DNA of 64,000 bases from Williamsia faeni (GTDB taxonomy: Bacteria > Actinomycetota > Actinomycetes > Mycobacteriales > Mycobacteriaceae). The stretch spans positions 589,099 through 653,098 of the forward strand of contig QJJF01000001.1 of assembly GCA_003202005.1 (NCBI GenBank). The letters run 5' to 3'. The notes under the pieces were generated by a model. That model did not search any database and was not told the origin of the DNA. It was given only the letters and a program-made list of their open reading frames with translations. Made by a program: the position numbers and the translations under genes. Position 1 is the first letter of the stretch. Each line of letters starts with the position of its first letter. Positions 27,347-36,216 of this stretch are shown here, piece after piece.

Positions 27347-28461
27347 ATCAGCGTCACCTCGAGCACACCACCACCATGACCTCCGCGCCTCCACACTTGC
27401 GGGGGCGATACCAGCGCGATCCCGCGATGCGGGTTGCCAGTGTCATCGGCAAGGTCTGGTTTCCGTTGTGGGGCAGGTTCACCCATCTGGACATCCCCGG
27501 TCCGGCCGACCAGGTCACCACGCTGAAGGTTGTCGGACGTGAGGTGGTCGCGCACGACAACAACGTCGTTGCACTGACGATGGCCGCACCCGATGGCGGT
27601 GAGTTGACACCCTGGTACGCCGGGGCGCATCTCGATCTGCTGCTCCCGTCCGGCCGGATGCGGGAGTATTCCCTGTGCGGCGACCCGGCCGACCGTAACC
27701 GCTATCGCATCGCGGTCCGGCGGATCCCTGACGGAGGCGGCGGATCGATCGAGGTGCACGACACCCTCACCATCGGCAGCTCTGTCCGGATCAAAGGTCC
27801 GCGCAACGCATTTCCGCTGGCCGCGCCCGGCCACGGATCGCCGGCGAAGAAGCTGCGATTCATTGCCGGTGGCATCGGCATCACACCGATCCTGCCCATG
27901 CTGGGCGCCGCCCAGCGTCTCGGACTGGACTGGTCGATGCTCTACACCGGCCGCACAGCTGCCACACTGCCATTCCTCGACGAACTCACCGGCTACGGCG
28001 ACAAAGTGGCCATCCGCACCGATGACAGATACGGACTACCCAGCGCCGCAGATCTTCTCGGTCCGATGGATGCCGGAACCGCGGTGTACTGCTGCGGTCC
28101 GCCACCGATGCTTCACACAATCCGCACCGAACTACTCGGACGCGGCGACGTCGAACTCCACTTCGAGCGCTTCAGCCCACCACCGGTGGAGAACGGCCGA
28201 CCGTTCACCGTCACCATCGGCTCGAGTGACCGGAGGATCGCGGTCGGTGCAACAGAGTCCGCACTGGCAGCGATTCGGCGGGAGCTGCCGTCGGTCCCCT
28301 ACTCCTGCCAACAGGGATTTTGCGGAACCTGCAAGGTCCGAGTTCTGGAAGGCGCCGTGGATCACCGCGACAACATCCTCACCGGACCCGAACGTGATGC
28401 CGGCGTGATGCTCACCTGTGTGTCCCGCGCCGAAGGAAATCACCTTCGCCTCGATCTATAG
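27343..28461 (+). CDS. Ferredoxin reductase with C-terminal 2Fe-2S domain
   Basis: 372 residues from GTG 27343, which overlaps the preceding stop (GTGA). Order: short N-terminal segment, FAD-binding barrel with REYSLCGDP, NAD-binding region GGIGITPILPMLGAAQ and YCCGPPPML, then a plant-type [2Fe-2S] domain with CQQGFCGTC and the distal Cys in LTCVSRAEG. This is the phthalate-dioxygenase-reductase layout. It passes electrons from NAD(P)H through FAD and the cluster to an oxygenase; the PF10118 protein upstream is the obvious partner. Confidence 0.93.
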   Translation: MNQRHLEHTTTMTSAPPHLRGRYQRDPAMRVASVIGKVWFPLWGRFTHLDIPGPADQVTTLKVVGREVVAHDNNVVALTMAAPDGGELTPWYAGAHLDLLLPSGRMREYSLCGDPADRNRYRIAVRRIPDGGGGSIEVHDTLTIGSSVRIKGPRNAFPLAAPGHGSPAKKLRFIAGGIGITPILPMLGAAQRLGLDWSMLYTGRTAATLPFLDELTGYGDKVAIRTDDRYGLPSAADLLGPMDAGTAVYCCGPPPMLHTIRTELLGRGDVELHFERFSPPPVENGRPFTVTIGSSDRRIAVGATESALAAIRRELPSVPYSCQQGFCGTCKVRVLEGAVDHRDNILTGPERDAGVMLTCVSRAEGNHLRLDL

Positions 28462-28493
28462 ACTTCCCACCCTCTGAGCCCAGGAGAAACCCG

Positions 28494-29987
28494 ATGGCAA
28501 CAGCCAACATCCAGCAGCCTGACCACACCGTTGCGATAGTCGGTGCCGGGTTCGGCGGACTTGCTGCCGGAATCAAGCTGCAGGAACGCGGTATCGACGA
28601 CTACGTCATCTTCGACCGCAACGACGATGTCGGTGGCACCTGGCTCGCGAACCGGTATCCCGGCGTCGAGGTCGACATCCCCTCGGTGACATATTCGTAC
28701 AAGTTCGCCCTGAATCCCGAGTGGTCCCAGGTGTTCGCCCCCGGCGCGGAGTTGCTGCAGTACGCCCGAGACATCGCCGAGCGATATGGCATCCGGGGGC
28801 ACATCCGGTTCGGAACTCAAGTCACCGCAGCCGACTTCGACGACTCCACCGATCTGTGGACCATCACCACCGCGGCCGGAGACAGGGTCACCGCACGATT
28901 CCTGATCTCATGCCATGGCGCACTGTCGACACCGGCCACCCCGGACCTGCCCGGCCTGGAGAGCTTCTCGGGCAAGGTGCTGCGATCGGCATCGTGGGAT
29001 CACGACTACGACCTGACTGGGAAGAAGGTCGCCGTCATCGGCACCGGCGCCACCGGCATCCAGATCATCCCGACCATCGCACCGCAGGTCCAGCACCTGA
29101 CCGTGCTGCAACGCACGGCGATCTGGGTCCTGCCCAAGCCGAATGCGCCCATCCCCGGCTTCCTGCGCAACATCTACCGCGCGATCCCCAAACTTCAACT
29201 GCTGCCCCGTTTTCTCATCGACTCGACCTTCGAGATCGCCGAGACGATCGGGGTGGTCCACAACAAACAACTGCCGGCCATCACCCGCGGGATGGAAAAG
29301 CTGTGCCGGCGACATCTGCACAGCCAGATCAAGGACAAGCGGATCCGCGAGCAGCTCACACCACACTATGGCTACGCCTGCAAACGCCCGTCGTTCTCCA
29401 ATGACTACTTCCCGACGTTCAACCGCGACAATGTCGATCTGGAAACCGAATCGATCTCGCAGATCACCAGTACCGGAATCGAATTCGCCGATGGCAGCAA
29501 TCTCGAGATCGACACCTTGATCCTGGCAACCGGATTCAAGATCTTCGACCTGCCGTACGAGATCAGCGGCATCGACGGCCAGGATCTGTCGAAGACATGG
29601 GATTCCGAACGGATGTACTCCTACGAGGGAATCACCGTTCCGGGTTTCCCCAACCTGTTCCTGGCACCGGGTCCGTACGGTGTCATCGGCTTCTCGTGGT
29701 TCGACACGATCGAGCTGTGTGTCACCCACGCCGTGCAAGTGGTCGCCAAGGCCGTAAAGTCCGGTTCGCCTCGGGTCAGCGCCACCGACGAGCAGACCAC
29801 CGAGTTCGTGGAGAAGATGCGCAAAAAGGTGCGCAGCACGGTCTTTGCAAGTCCGCGCTGCGCCGGGTCGAATACGTATTACATCAACGCCCAGGGCGAT
29901 TCGCCCTACCTTCGGCCGACCACTCGGATCGAGTCGGCGCGCTCACTCCGCAAGGCACTCAAAGAAGGCTACGAGTACTCGGCCTGA
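28494..29987 (+). CDS. Flavin-containing monooxygenase (Baeyer-Villiger type) with altered fingerprint
   Basis: 497 residues with AGGAG before the ATG. The FAD motif is GAGFGG (17-22), then DVGGTWLANRYPGVEVDIPS. The fingerprint FxGxxxHxxxW(D/P) reads FSGKVLRSASWD (about 159-170), with Arg in the His position. The NADPH motif is GTGATG. BVMOs insert oxygen next to ketones or oxidise S and N. It follows the PF10118 reductase by 32 bp and completes the oxidation cluster. The 3' end overlaps the convergent MFS gene by 29 bp. Confidence 0.87.
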   Translation: MATANIQQPDHTVAIVGAGFGGLAAGIKLQERGIDDYVIFDRNDDVGGTWLANRYPGVEVDIPSVTYSYKFALNPEWSQVFAPGAELLQYARDIAERYGIRGHIRFGTQVTAADFDDSTDLWTITTAAGDRVTARFLISCHGALSTPATPDLPGLESFSGKVLRSASWDHDYDLTGKKVAVIGTGATGIQIIPTIAPQVQHLTVLQRTAIWVLPKPNAPIPGFLRNIYRAIPKLQLLPRFLIDSTFEIAETIGVVHNKQLPAITRGMEKLCRRHLHSQIKDKRIREQLTPHYGYACKRPSFSNDYFPTFNRDNVDLETESISQITSTGIEFADGSNLEIDTLILATGFKIFDLPYEISGIDGQDLSKTWDSERMYSYEGITVPGFPNLFLAPGPYGVIGFSWFDTIELCVTHAVQVVAKAVKSGSPRVSATDEQTTEFVEKMRKKVRSTVFASPRCAGSNTYYINAQGDSPYLRPTTRIESARSLRKALKEGYEYSA

Positions 29988-31581
29988 CGTTCGCGCTCGT
30001 CGAGTACACATCGTCGGCGACAACTTCGGCGACCACGGCATTGCCGAGTTTGTCGCCACGCAGGGTGAACCAGGCGATCGGCGCTGCCAGTCCGGCCGCC
30101 GCGATCGCCGCGATGACCGAAACGTGGAGGCCGTCGACAAACGCATCCTGGATGGTCACGAGTATCTGCTGGCCTGATGCCCCGCCGATACCCGACGCCA
30201 TCTCCACCCCGGCCATCACCGAGTTCTTCGCGGTGTCAACGGCTTCGGGCGGCAGTCCGACATTGTCGAGTTGGGTTCCGATCTCGGCGGTGTAGACCGA
30301 GGTGAGGATGGAACCGAGAACTGCCACACCCAGGGTTCCACCGATTTCGCGGGTCACGTCGTTGACCGCTGAACCGGCACCGGTCTGATCCGCAGACAAC
30401 GAGTTGGTGATGATGTTGGTCGCGGGACCCTGAACAAGCGCCAGTCCCATCGCCATCAGGCTCATCGACCAGATGATCAGGCCCCAGTACGACGCATCCC
30501 GGCCCGCCACCAGGACCAATGCGAATCCGCCCGCCATGGTGGCCGAGCCCAGCGCTGCCACCCGGCCGGGACCGATCTTCCGGGCGAAAATCATTGCCAG
30601 TGGCGAGAATACGGCCATCACGACTGCGAATGGCAGCGTGTGCAGGCCGGCGGAGAGCGGGCCGTAACCTTTGACGGCCTGGAAGTACTGGGTGATCAGG
30701 AAGATGAACCCGAAGAGGCTGAAGAACGCCACCGCGATAAGACCCGATGCCACCGAGAAATGCCGGTTCGCGAAGAGCCGGACATTGAGGATCGGGTGCA
30801 CCGATCGCAGCTCACGCAGTACAAAGAGCGTGAGAATGACTGCGGCTCCGACGAATCCGGCGATCGAGACGGCGGAATCCCAGCCATGGTTCGGCCCTTC
30901 GATGAGGGTGTAGACCAGCAACGCGACACCTGCGATGGACGTGATCGCACCGATGGCATCAAACGGACCCGGCTGCGCCTTGCCACCACTGGGCACCACC
31001 AGCGCAACACCCACCAGGACGGCAGCGGCGATCGGTAGATTGACCCAGAACACCGAGGACCACGAGTAGTGCTCGAGCAGCCAGCCACCGAGGACCGGAC
31101 CGATCGCCACGGCGATACCCGATGTACCAGCCCAGATGCCGACGGCGATCGCACGTTCCTTGAGGTCGGGGAACAATCCGATCAGCAGTGACAGCGTCGC
31201 CGGGAACACCATGGCGGCAAACAATCCGAGCCCGGCCCGGGTTGCGATGAGTTGCCCCAGTGTTTGCGATTCGGCAGCGACGACCGAGACCGCGGCAAAC
31301 CCGAGGACACCGATCACCAACATCCTGCGGCGGCCGAAGCGATCCGCGAAGTGTCCGGCGGTCAGAAGCAGTCCCGCGAAGGTCAGCGTGTAGGCATCGA
31401 CAACCCACTGCAGACCGGAATTGTCGGCGGAGAGGTCACGGCTGATGGTCGGCAGTGCCACGTTGACGATGGTGTTGTCGATCATCACCAGCAGCACCGC
31501 GCCGCAGAGGGCGGCCAGTGCCCACCAGCGCTTGTCGGTTGCCGGCGATGTCGCCGGCGCAACCAGGGTTCGGTCACTCAT
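29959..31581 (-). CDS. MFS exporter, DHA2 family, 14 helices
   Basis: 540 residues. Motif A appears as GHFADRFGRRRMLVIGVLGF, motif C region as GPVLGGWLLEHYSWSSVFWVNLPIA, and the DHA2 marks VVDAYTLTFAGLLL and GSAVNDVTREIGGTLGVAVLGS are clear. It probably exports drugs or toxic organics by proton antiport. GAGGAG precedes the ATG. It is divergent from the TetR gene at 31701 across a 14-bp palindrome, the standard layout for a self-regulated efflux pair. Confidence 0.92.
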   Translation of the reverse strand: MSDRTLVAPATSPATDKRWWALAALCGAVLLVMIDNTIVNVALPTISRDLSADNSGLQWVVDAYTLTFAGLLLTAGHFADRFGRRRMLVIGVLGFAAVSVVAAESQTLGQLIATRAGLGLFAAMVFPATLSLLIGLFPDLKERAIAVGIWAGTSGIAVAIGPVLGGWLLEHYSWSSVFWVNLPIAAAVLVGVALVVPSGGKAQPGPFDAIGAITSIAGVALLVYTLIEGPNHGWDSAVSIAGFVGAAVILTLFVLRELRSVHPILNVRLFANRHFSVASGLIAVAFFSLFGFIFLITQYFQAVKGYGPLSAGLHTLPFAVVMAVFSPLAMIFARKIGPGRVAALGSATMAGGFALVLVAGRDASYWGLIIWSMSLMAMGLALVQGPATNIITNSLSADQTGAGSAVNDVTREIGGTLGVAVLGSILTSVYTAEIGTQLDNVGLPPEAVDTAKNSVMAGVEMASGIGGASGQQILVTIQDAFVDGLHVSVIAAIAAAGLAAPIAWFTLRGDKLGNAVVAEVVADDVYSTSANVRPSTRSLL

Positions 31582-31628
31582 CGAAGGCTCCTCGTGTGGA
31601 AGGTTGATCTATTGTTGTAGTACGTTGC

Positions 31629-31642
31629 TCTACTTAAGTAGA
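31629..31642. promoter_or_regulatory. Perfect palindrome, probable TetR operator
   Basis: TCTACTTAAGTAGA is a perfect 14-bp palindrome midway between the divergent MFS (start 31581) and TetR genes. It can control both directions. Confidence 0.7.
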
Positions 31643-31700
31643 ACGCTGTGCCACAATGGTGTCAAGTGTTATCGAGGGCGTTTATGAAAGGATCGAGGTC

Positions 31701-32309
31701 GTGGCAGCAAGATCGCCGGGAACGGCAACGCGAACTCCAGCCGGTGACGTGCGCGGACTGTTATTGGCCGCCGCTTTGCGGGTCCTCGATGAGCACGGCG
31801 AAAAAGGTCTGACAGTTCGGGCGGTCGCGACCGAGGCCGGTGTGGCGCCGATGGGTGTCTACAACCACTTCGAGGGCAAATCCGGCTTGATGACCGCGGT
31901 GGTCACCGAAGGGTTTACTCAACTGCGCGCGATGATCGGCGGTGTGGTCGATTCCGACACCGCGGCCCGACTCCGGGGTGCAGGTGTGGCCTACCGCGAC
32001 TTCGCCCTCCGATCACCCACGCTGTACCGGCTGATGTTCTCCGGTCAGTGCAAGCCCGAGGGCGACCTCGGCGAAACCGCCCTCTACGCCCTGACCGAGA
32101 TCATCCGGCACGGACAGGCGGCCGGAACCATCAGGGACGGCGACCCGATGATCCTGACGTTGCAGATCTGGGCCTGTGTCCACGGCGCAGTCAGCCTCGA
32201 GATCGATGCGCGCGAGTTCGACGGCGGTGGCCCGGCCGGCACCAACTCGCACTGGCCCCACGTCTACGAGCAGACCCTCGACCTGATCAGCCGCGGTGTC
32301 GCACCCTAG
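31701..32309 (+). CDS. TetR family regulator
   Basis: 202 residues from GTG 31701, chosen because AAAGGA lies 8 bp upstream; an ATG at 31656 in frame has no such site. The DNA-binding domain is AALRVLDEHGEKGLTVRAVATEAGVAPMGVYNHFEGKSGLMTAV. The C-terminal domain fits the TetR_C family with YRDFALRSPTLYRLMFSG. It most likely represses the divergent MFS exporter and itself and is released by the exported compound. Confidence 0.9.
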   Translation: MAARSPGTATRTPAGDVRGLLLAAALRVLDEHGEKGLTVRAVATEAGVAPMGVYNHFEGKSGLMTAVVTEGFTQLRAMIGGVVDSDTAARLRGAGVAYRDFALRSPTLYRLMFSGQCKPEGDLGETALYALTEIIRHGQAAGTIRDGDPMILTLQIWACVHGAVSLEIDAREFDGGGPAGTNSHWPHVYEQTLDLISRGVAP

Positions 32310-32316
32310 CCGGCAC

Positions 32317-33552
32317 TCAGGGCAAAACGATCGGGGGCTGCCCCGGTATCGGGTTCGGGATCGTGTTCTGACGGGGCGGTAGCGGCGTGGTCCGTCGCGA
32401 CGTCGGCGGTGGTGCAGGCGTCGGTGTCGGTGTCGGTGTCGGGGTCGTGTAAATGACGATCGGAGCGAGGGCCGCCTTCGTGTTGATCGGCGGGATCGTG
32501 GTGGTCGTCGGAATGAGGGCCGGCGTGGTCGTTGGGTTTGACGCACTCCCCGACGTCGGTGCCGTCAGATAGCGCTGCGACTCCGGGCCGGAGGTGTCCT
32601 CGCGCCATGGACTGACTGCCGCAATGATCCCACCCGCGACGATCACCGCAGCGATGACGGCGGCTGCGGTCATCACCAAACGGTTCTGCTTCCGTCGACG
32701 GTCTGCGGCCCGGGCATCGGACACCACCGGGACCGGGTCGACGATCGGCGCGGGAAATGGTTCCGGTAGCGGGTCCGGGAGTGGATCTGCGACCGCAGCC
32801 CTCCGCGTCGGCTGCACCGGCAACGGCATAGGCACCGGAAAAGACATAACGCCACGTTCGGCCTGGTCAGCTGAACGCGAATGCCGTCCCTGACGCGCTG
32901 GTGCCGGCGAGGCCCGGATCGGCAGAACCGGCAACTGGCCGTTGAACGCCCGTGAAATCTCGTCGATGAGGCCCGGCCATTCGACGTGGTGGGACATCAC
33001 GACGACTGCGAAGACGGGACTGGGCGAAGCCAGAGACACCGACCTGGCCACACTGATCGCCCGGACCGCGGACGGGTTCAGCGCCTCTTCCACATCTTCT
33101 CTGGTGACGCGGAGCAGACCGACGTCCTGCTTTCCCATCACGAAGGTCGCCTCGGATGTTCCGAGCAGAGTCCTGGCCTGCGACATCATCCCGATCAGTT
33201 CACGGGCCCATTCCGGGGTTGCCGGCATCCTGGCCCGGCCGCTGCGCACCAGGTGGTCGGCCATCGCCCGATCGAATGATGCGGAGTGCAAGGTGTTGTC
33301 GTTGAGTTCGATGAGACATTGCCCGGTCTCCGCATCGACAGCCGCGCCGCGTAGGCCACCGTCGTCGAGGTCTACCAGCGCAAATGCCGCTCCGATGCCA
33401 CCGAGTTCGGTTGTCAGCAAGTTCCGGATATCGGCGAACAACGCTTCGTGGAGCCAGATCATGCGGCTTGGAGCCAGTGCTCGCTGCGGATCGTGATCCA
33501 ACACTGCCTCCCGCCGCAATCCCGTCACCTCTATGTACGGTGTGGTCGCCAT
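32317..33552 (-). CDS. Single-pass membrane protein with Pro/Thr-rich tail, unknown family
   Basis: 411 residues from the ATG at 33550-33552. Residues 1-230 appear soluble, with IEVTGLRREAVLDHDP at the start and repeated alpha/beta patches; I do not recognise the fold. A Pro-rich linker with PLPDPLPEPFPAP precedes a basic stretch (RRRKQNR), one transmembrane helix (LVMTAAAVIAAVIVAGGIIAAV) and an extracytoplasmic tail with TPTPTPTPTPAP. The architecture repeats that of the protein at 7037-8230, but the cytoplasmic domains are different. No ribosome binding site is clear. Confidence 0.7.
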   Translation of the reverse strand: MATTPYIEVTGLRREAVLDHDPQRALAPSRMIWLHEALFADIRNLLTTELGGIGAAFALVDLDDGGLRGAAVDAETGQCLIELNDNTLHSASFDRAMADHLVRSGRARMPATPEWARELIGMMSQARTLLGTSEATFVMGKQDVGLLRVTREDVEEALNPSAVRAISVARSVSLASPSPVFAVVVMSHHVEWPGLIDEISRAFNGQLPVLPIRASPAPARQGRHSRSADQAERGVMSFPVPMPLPVQPTRRAAVADPLPDPLPEPFPAPIVDPVPVVSDARAADRRRKQNRLVMTAAAVIAAVIVAGGIIAAVSPWREDTSGPESQRYLTAPTSGSASNPTTTPALIPTTTTIPPINTKAALAPIVIYTTPTPTPTPTPAPPPTSRRTTPLPPRQNTIPNPIPGQPPIVLP

Positions 33553-33613
33553 TCTGCCCAATGCAACCCGGGCTGTCCCGGTCGGCACCGTTTTTGCTCC
33601 GACCGGACGCCGG

Positions 33614-34990
33614 CTACGGCCGCTGCCCCGCCAGTTCCGGACGGCGGTGCGTGGGCAGATCACGGACGGGACCGCCGAGGCTCGAATAGGACCATCCGGC
33701 CCGCCGCCACGCGCCCGCATCCAGGCATCGCCGCCCGTCGATCACATTCATGTTGCGGACGAGGGGTCGCAGCGCCGCCGGGTCCATGTGTACGAACTCG
33801 GTCCACTCGGTCAGGACCAGCACCGCATCGGCCTGCCGGCAGGCCTCGTGTACCGAATCTGCGTAGGTGAGCGTTGGAAATACCTTGCGGGAGTTGTCGA
33901 TTGCCTTCGGGTCGAAAACACTGACCGCGGCTCCCTTGAGCTGTAGTTGTCCGGCCACGTTGAGCGCAGGCGAGTCACGCACATCGTCACTCTCCGGTTT
34001 GAACGCCGCCCCCAGCACGGCAATATTCTTGCCCAGCAAGGTGTTACCGCACACCTCTGTGGTCAGCTCGACCATCGCCGTGCGGCGACGCATGTTGATC
34101 GAGTCGACTTCACGCAGGAACGTCAGGGCCTGATCGGCGCCGAGTTCGCCGGCGCGGGCCATGAATGCACGGATGTCCTTGGGCAGGCATCCACCGCCGA
34201 AACCCAGACCCGCATTGAGGAATCGGCGTCCGATTCGATCGTCGAACCCGATGGCATCGGCCAGCATCGACACATCGGCGCCGCTGGCCTCGCATACTTC
34301 ACTGATGGCATTGATGAATGAGATCTTGGTTGCCAGAAAGGCATTCGCCGAGACCTTGACCAATTCGGCGGTGGCCAGATCGGTGACGAGAAACGGGGTC
34401 CCGGTCGCAAGAATCGCACTGTAGAGATCGCGCACCTGCGCTTCCGCGCTACCAGCAGAATCACTTGAGTCGATCCCCAGCACTATCCGGTCGGGACGCA
34501 GGGTGTCGTCGACGGCGTGTCCTTCGCGGAGGAACTCCGGATTCCACGCGATGGTGATCTCGGCGCCGTCACCGGACGCACTCCGCGCCCGCCGCTTGAG
34601 CTCTTCTGAGGTCCCGACGGGCACGGTTGATTTGCCGATGATCAGGTGGTCACCGGACAACCGGGGCGCCAACTCGTCGATCACCGCGTAGACGTGGCGG
34701 AGATCCGCTGCGTATTCACCCTTTTTCTGCGGGGTGCCGACGCCCAGGAAGTGCACCTCGGCGAAAGCCGCGGCCCGGTCGTAGTCGGTGGTGAACTGCA
34801 AGCGTCCGGCAGCGAGGTTGCGCCGAAGCACATCCGGCAGACCGGGTTCGTAGAAAGGGAGCTCGCCGTTCTGCAGTCCGGCGACCTTCGCCTCATCGAC
34901 GTCGACCCCGAGAACCTCGTGCCCGAGTTCGGCCAGACATGCAGCGTGGGTGGCTCCGAGGTAGCCGCATCCGAAAACCGTGACCTTCAT
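33614..34990 (-). CDS. ugd: UDP-glucose 6-dehydrogenase
   Basis: 458 residues. NAD-binding GCGYLG is at residues 8-13. The catalytic Cys is in GFGGGCLPKDIRAF (near residue 267), and the UDP-binding domain has GAAFKPESDDVRDSPALNV. It oxidises UDP-glucose twice to UDP-glucuronate for cell-surface polysaccharides. It sits 66 bp downstream of dcd on the same strand; the same two genes are neighbours in M. tuberculosis (Rv0321, Rv0322). The last 30 residues past GRRCLDAGAWRRAGWSY are extra and variable. Confidence 0.95.
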   Translation of the reverse strand: MKVTVFGCGYLGATHAACLAELGHEVLGVDVDEAKVAGLQNGELPFYEPGLPDVLRRNLAAGRLQFTTDYDRAAAFAEVHFLGVGTPQKKGEYAADLRHVYAVIDELAPRLSGDHLIIGKSTVPVGTSEELKRRARSASGDGAEITIAWNPEFLREGHAVDDTLRPDRIVLGIDSSDSAGSAEAQVRDLYSAILATGTPFLVTDLATAELVKVSANAFLATKISFINAISEVCEASGADVSMLADAIGFDDRIGRRFLNAGLGFGGGCLPKDIRAFMARAGELGADQALTFLREVDSINMRRRTAMVELTTEVCGNTLLGKNIAVLGAAFKPESDDVRDSPALNVAGQLQLKGAAVSVFDPKAIDNSRKVFPTLTYADSVHEACRQADAVLVLTEWTEFVHMDPAALRPLVRNMNVIDGRRCLDAGAWRRAGWSYSSLGGPVRDLPTHRRPELAGQRP

Positions 34991-35056
34991 ACCCCTGTGG
35001 GTACCGAACGCGGTTGGCCATCGGGCAACGATCAGGTGGCGCGTCGGCCACCGTAT

Positions 35057-35635
35057 TCAGTCGGTCTGGTTCTGCGGGAAGTTCAGGTACGCCTTCGACG
35101 GGGTGGGTCCGCGTTGCCCCTGGTACTTCGATCCGGCGGCGGCGCTGCCGTACGGCGCTTCTGCCGGGCTCGACAGCTTGATCACGCACAGCTGCCCGAT
35201 CTTCATCCCCGGCCACAGCGTGATCGGTAGGTTTGCAACGTTCGACAGCTCCAGCGTGATGTGGCCGGTGAAGCCAGGGTCGATGAAACCCGCGGTCGAG
35301 TGCGTCAGCAGGCCCAGCCGACCCAACGACGACTTGCCCTCCAGACGCCCCGCGAGGTCGTCGGGGAGGGTGCAGACTTCCAGCGTCGACCCGAGGACGA
35401 ACTCGCCGGGGTGCAGAACAAACGGCTCCCCCTGGGTCCGCTCGACCAGCGTCGTCAGCTCATCTTGACGCTGAGCAGGGTCGATATGGGTATAGCGGGT
35501 GTTGTTGAAGACCCGGAAAAGACCATCGAGCCGGACGTCGATGCTGGAGGGCTGGACCAGCTCCGGATCGTACGGTTCGATGGCCAACCGGCCGTCAGCT
35601 ATCTGGGCACGGATGTCGCGGTCTGAGAGCAGCAC
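35057..35635 (-). CDS. dcd: dCTP deaminase, dUMP-forming type
   Basis: 192 residues from [15 protein letters not shown] and [20 protein letters not shown] form the active site. In the mycobacterial enzyme this same T-A-G-F-I-D-P-G-F form is bifunctional, converting dCTP directly to dUMP and pyrophosphate, whereas the E. coli form reads differently and makes dUTP. The length matches the mycobacterial protein (190). Role: pyrimidine nucleotide supply for dTMP. Confidence 0.96.
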   Translation of the reverse strand: MLLSDRDIRAQIADGRLAIEPYDPELVQPSSIDVRLDGLFRVFNNTRYTHIDPAQRQDELTTLVERTQGEPFVLHPGEFVLGSTLEVCTLPDDLAGRLEGKSSLGRLGLLTHSTAGFIDPGFTGHITLELSNVANLPITLWPGMKIGQLCVIKLSSPAEAPYGSAAAGSKYQGQRGPTPSKAYLNFPQNQTD

Positions 35636-35659
35636 ACGACGAGGTTAGCTGCCTGCTGC

Positions 35660-36121
35660 TCAGCTCCACGTTGTGCCTGCGGGTTCTTGGATGGTCACGT
35701 TGATCCGGTTGAAGAAGTTGATCAAGGCGATCTGCAGGACTACACCCGCCAGCGCCTTCTCGTCGAAGTGGTCGGCAGCGTTGTCCCAGATCTCGTCCGG
35801 AACTGCGGTGGCCCGCGAATCAGCGAGCCGCGTCGCTGCTTCCGCCAGGTTCAAGGCCGCTCGTTCGCTGTCGGTGAAGAATGGCGATTCGCGCCAGACC
35901 ACCACCGTGTTGATGCGGTCCTCGGACTCTCCTTCTTTGCGCAAGGTGTCGACGTGGCCGTAGACGCAGGCCGCGCAACCGTTGATCTGGCTGACCCGGA
36001 GGCTGATCAGTTCGCGCAGGACGAGCGGAAGTCCACTGTCCTCGAGCGCGCCGAGGAGGCTTCCCACACCTTTGAGGGACTGCGGCAGGATGGTGGCGGG
36101 GTTGGTCATACGTGCGGACAT
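35660..36121 (-). CDS. Carboxymuconolactone decarboxylase / AhpD-like family protein
   Basis: 153 residues with GAGGAG before the ATG. The family core LISLRVSQINGCAACVYGHVDTLRKEGE carries the CxxC and following His used for peroxide reduction in AhpD-type members. It is divergent from an ECF41-like sigma gene, the classic arrangement in which the sigma factor drives a decarboxylase, oxidoreductase or epimerase gene beside it. A matching promoter motif is listed at 36189-36215. Confidence 0.92.
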   Translation of the reverse strand: MSARMTNPATILPQSLKGVGSLLGALEDSGLPLVLRELISLRVSQINGCAACVYGHVDTLRKEGESEDRINTVVVWRESPFFTDSERAALNLAEAATRLADSRATAVPDEIWDNAADHFDEKALAGVVLQIALINFFNRINVTIQEPAGTTWS

Positions 36122-36188
36122 GGTGTGCTCCTCAGGATTGGCCGGCGGTGTGTTGTCACATCGGCGGTGTCGGGCGGTTCATAGCTCT

Positions 36189-36215
36189 GACACCCCGGAG
36201 AAAGGAAATGTGACC
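36189..36215 (-). promoter_or_regulatory. Candidate ECF41-type promoter for the decarboxylase gene
   Basis: On the minus strand GGTCACA (36209-36215), 16 bp, then TGTC (36189-36192). The ECF41 consensus I recall is TGTCACA and CGTC, so this is one mismatch in each box. It ends 67 bp before the decarboxylase ATG. A perfect TGTCACA on the plus strand (36154-36160) points to the sigma gene, but no CGTC follows at the right distance. Confidence 0.5.
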
Positions 36216-36216
36216 G

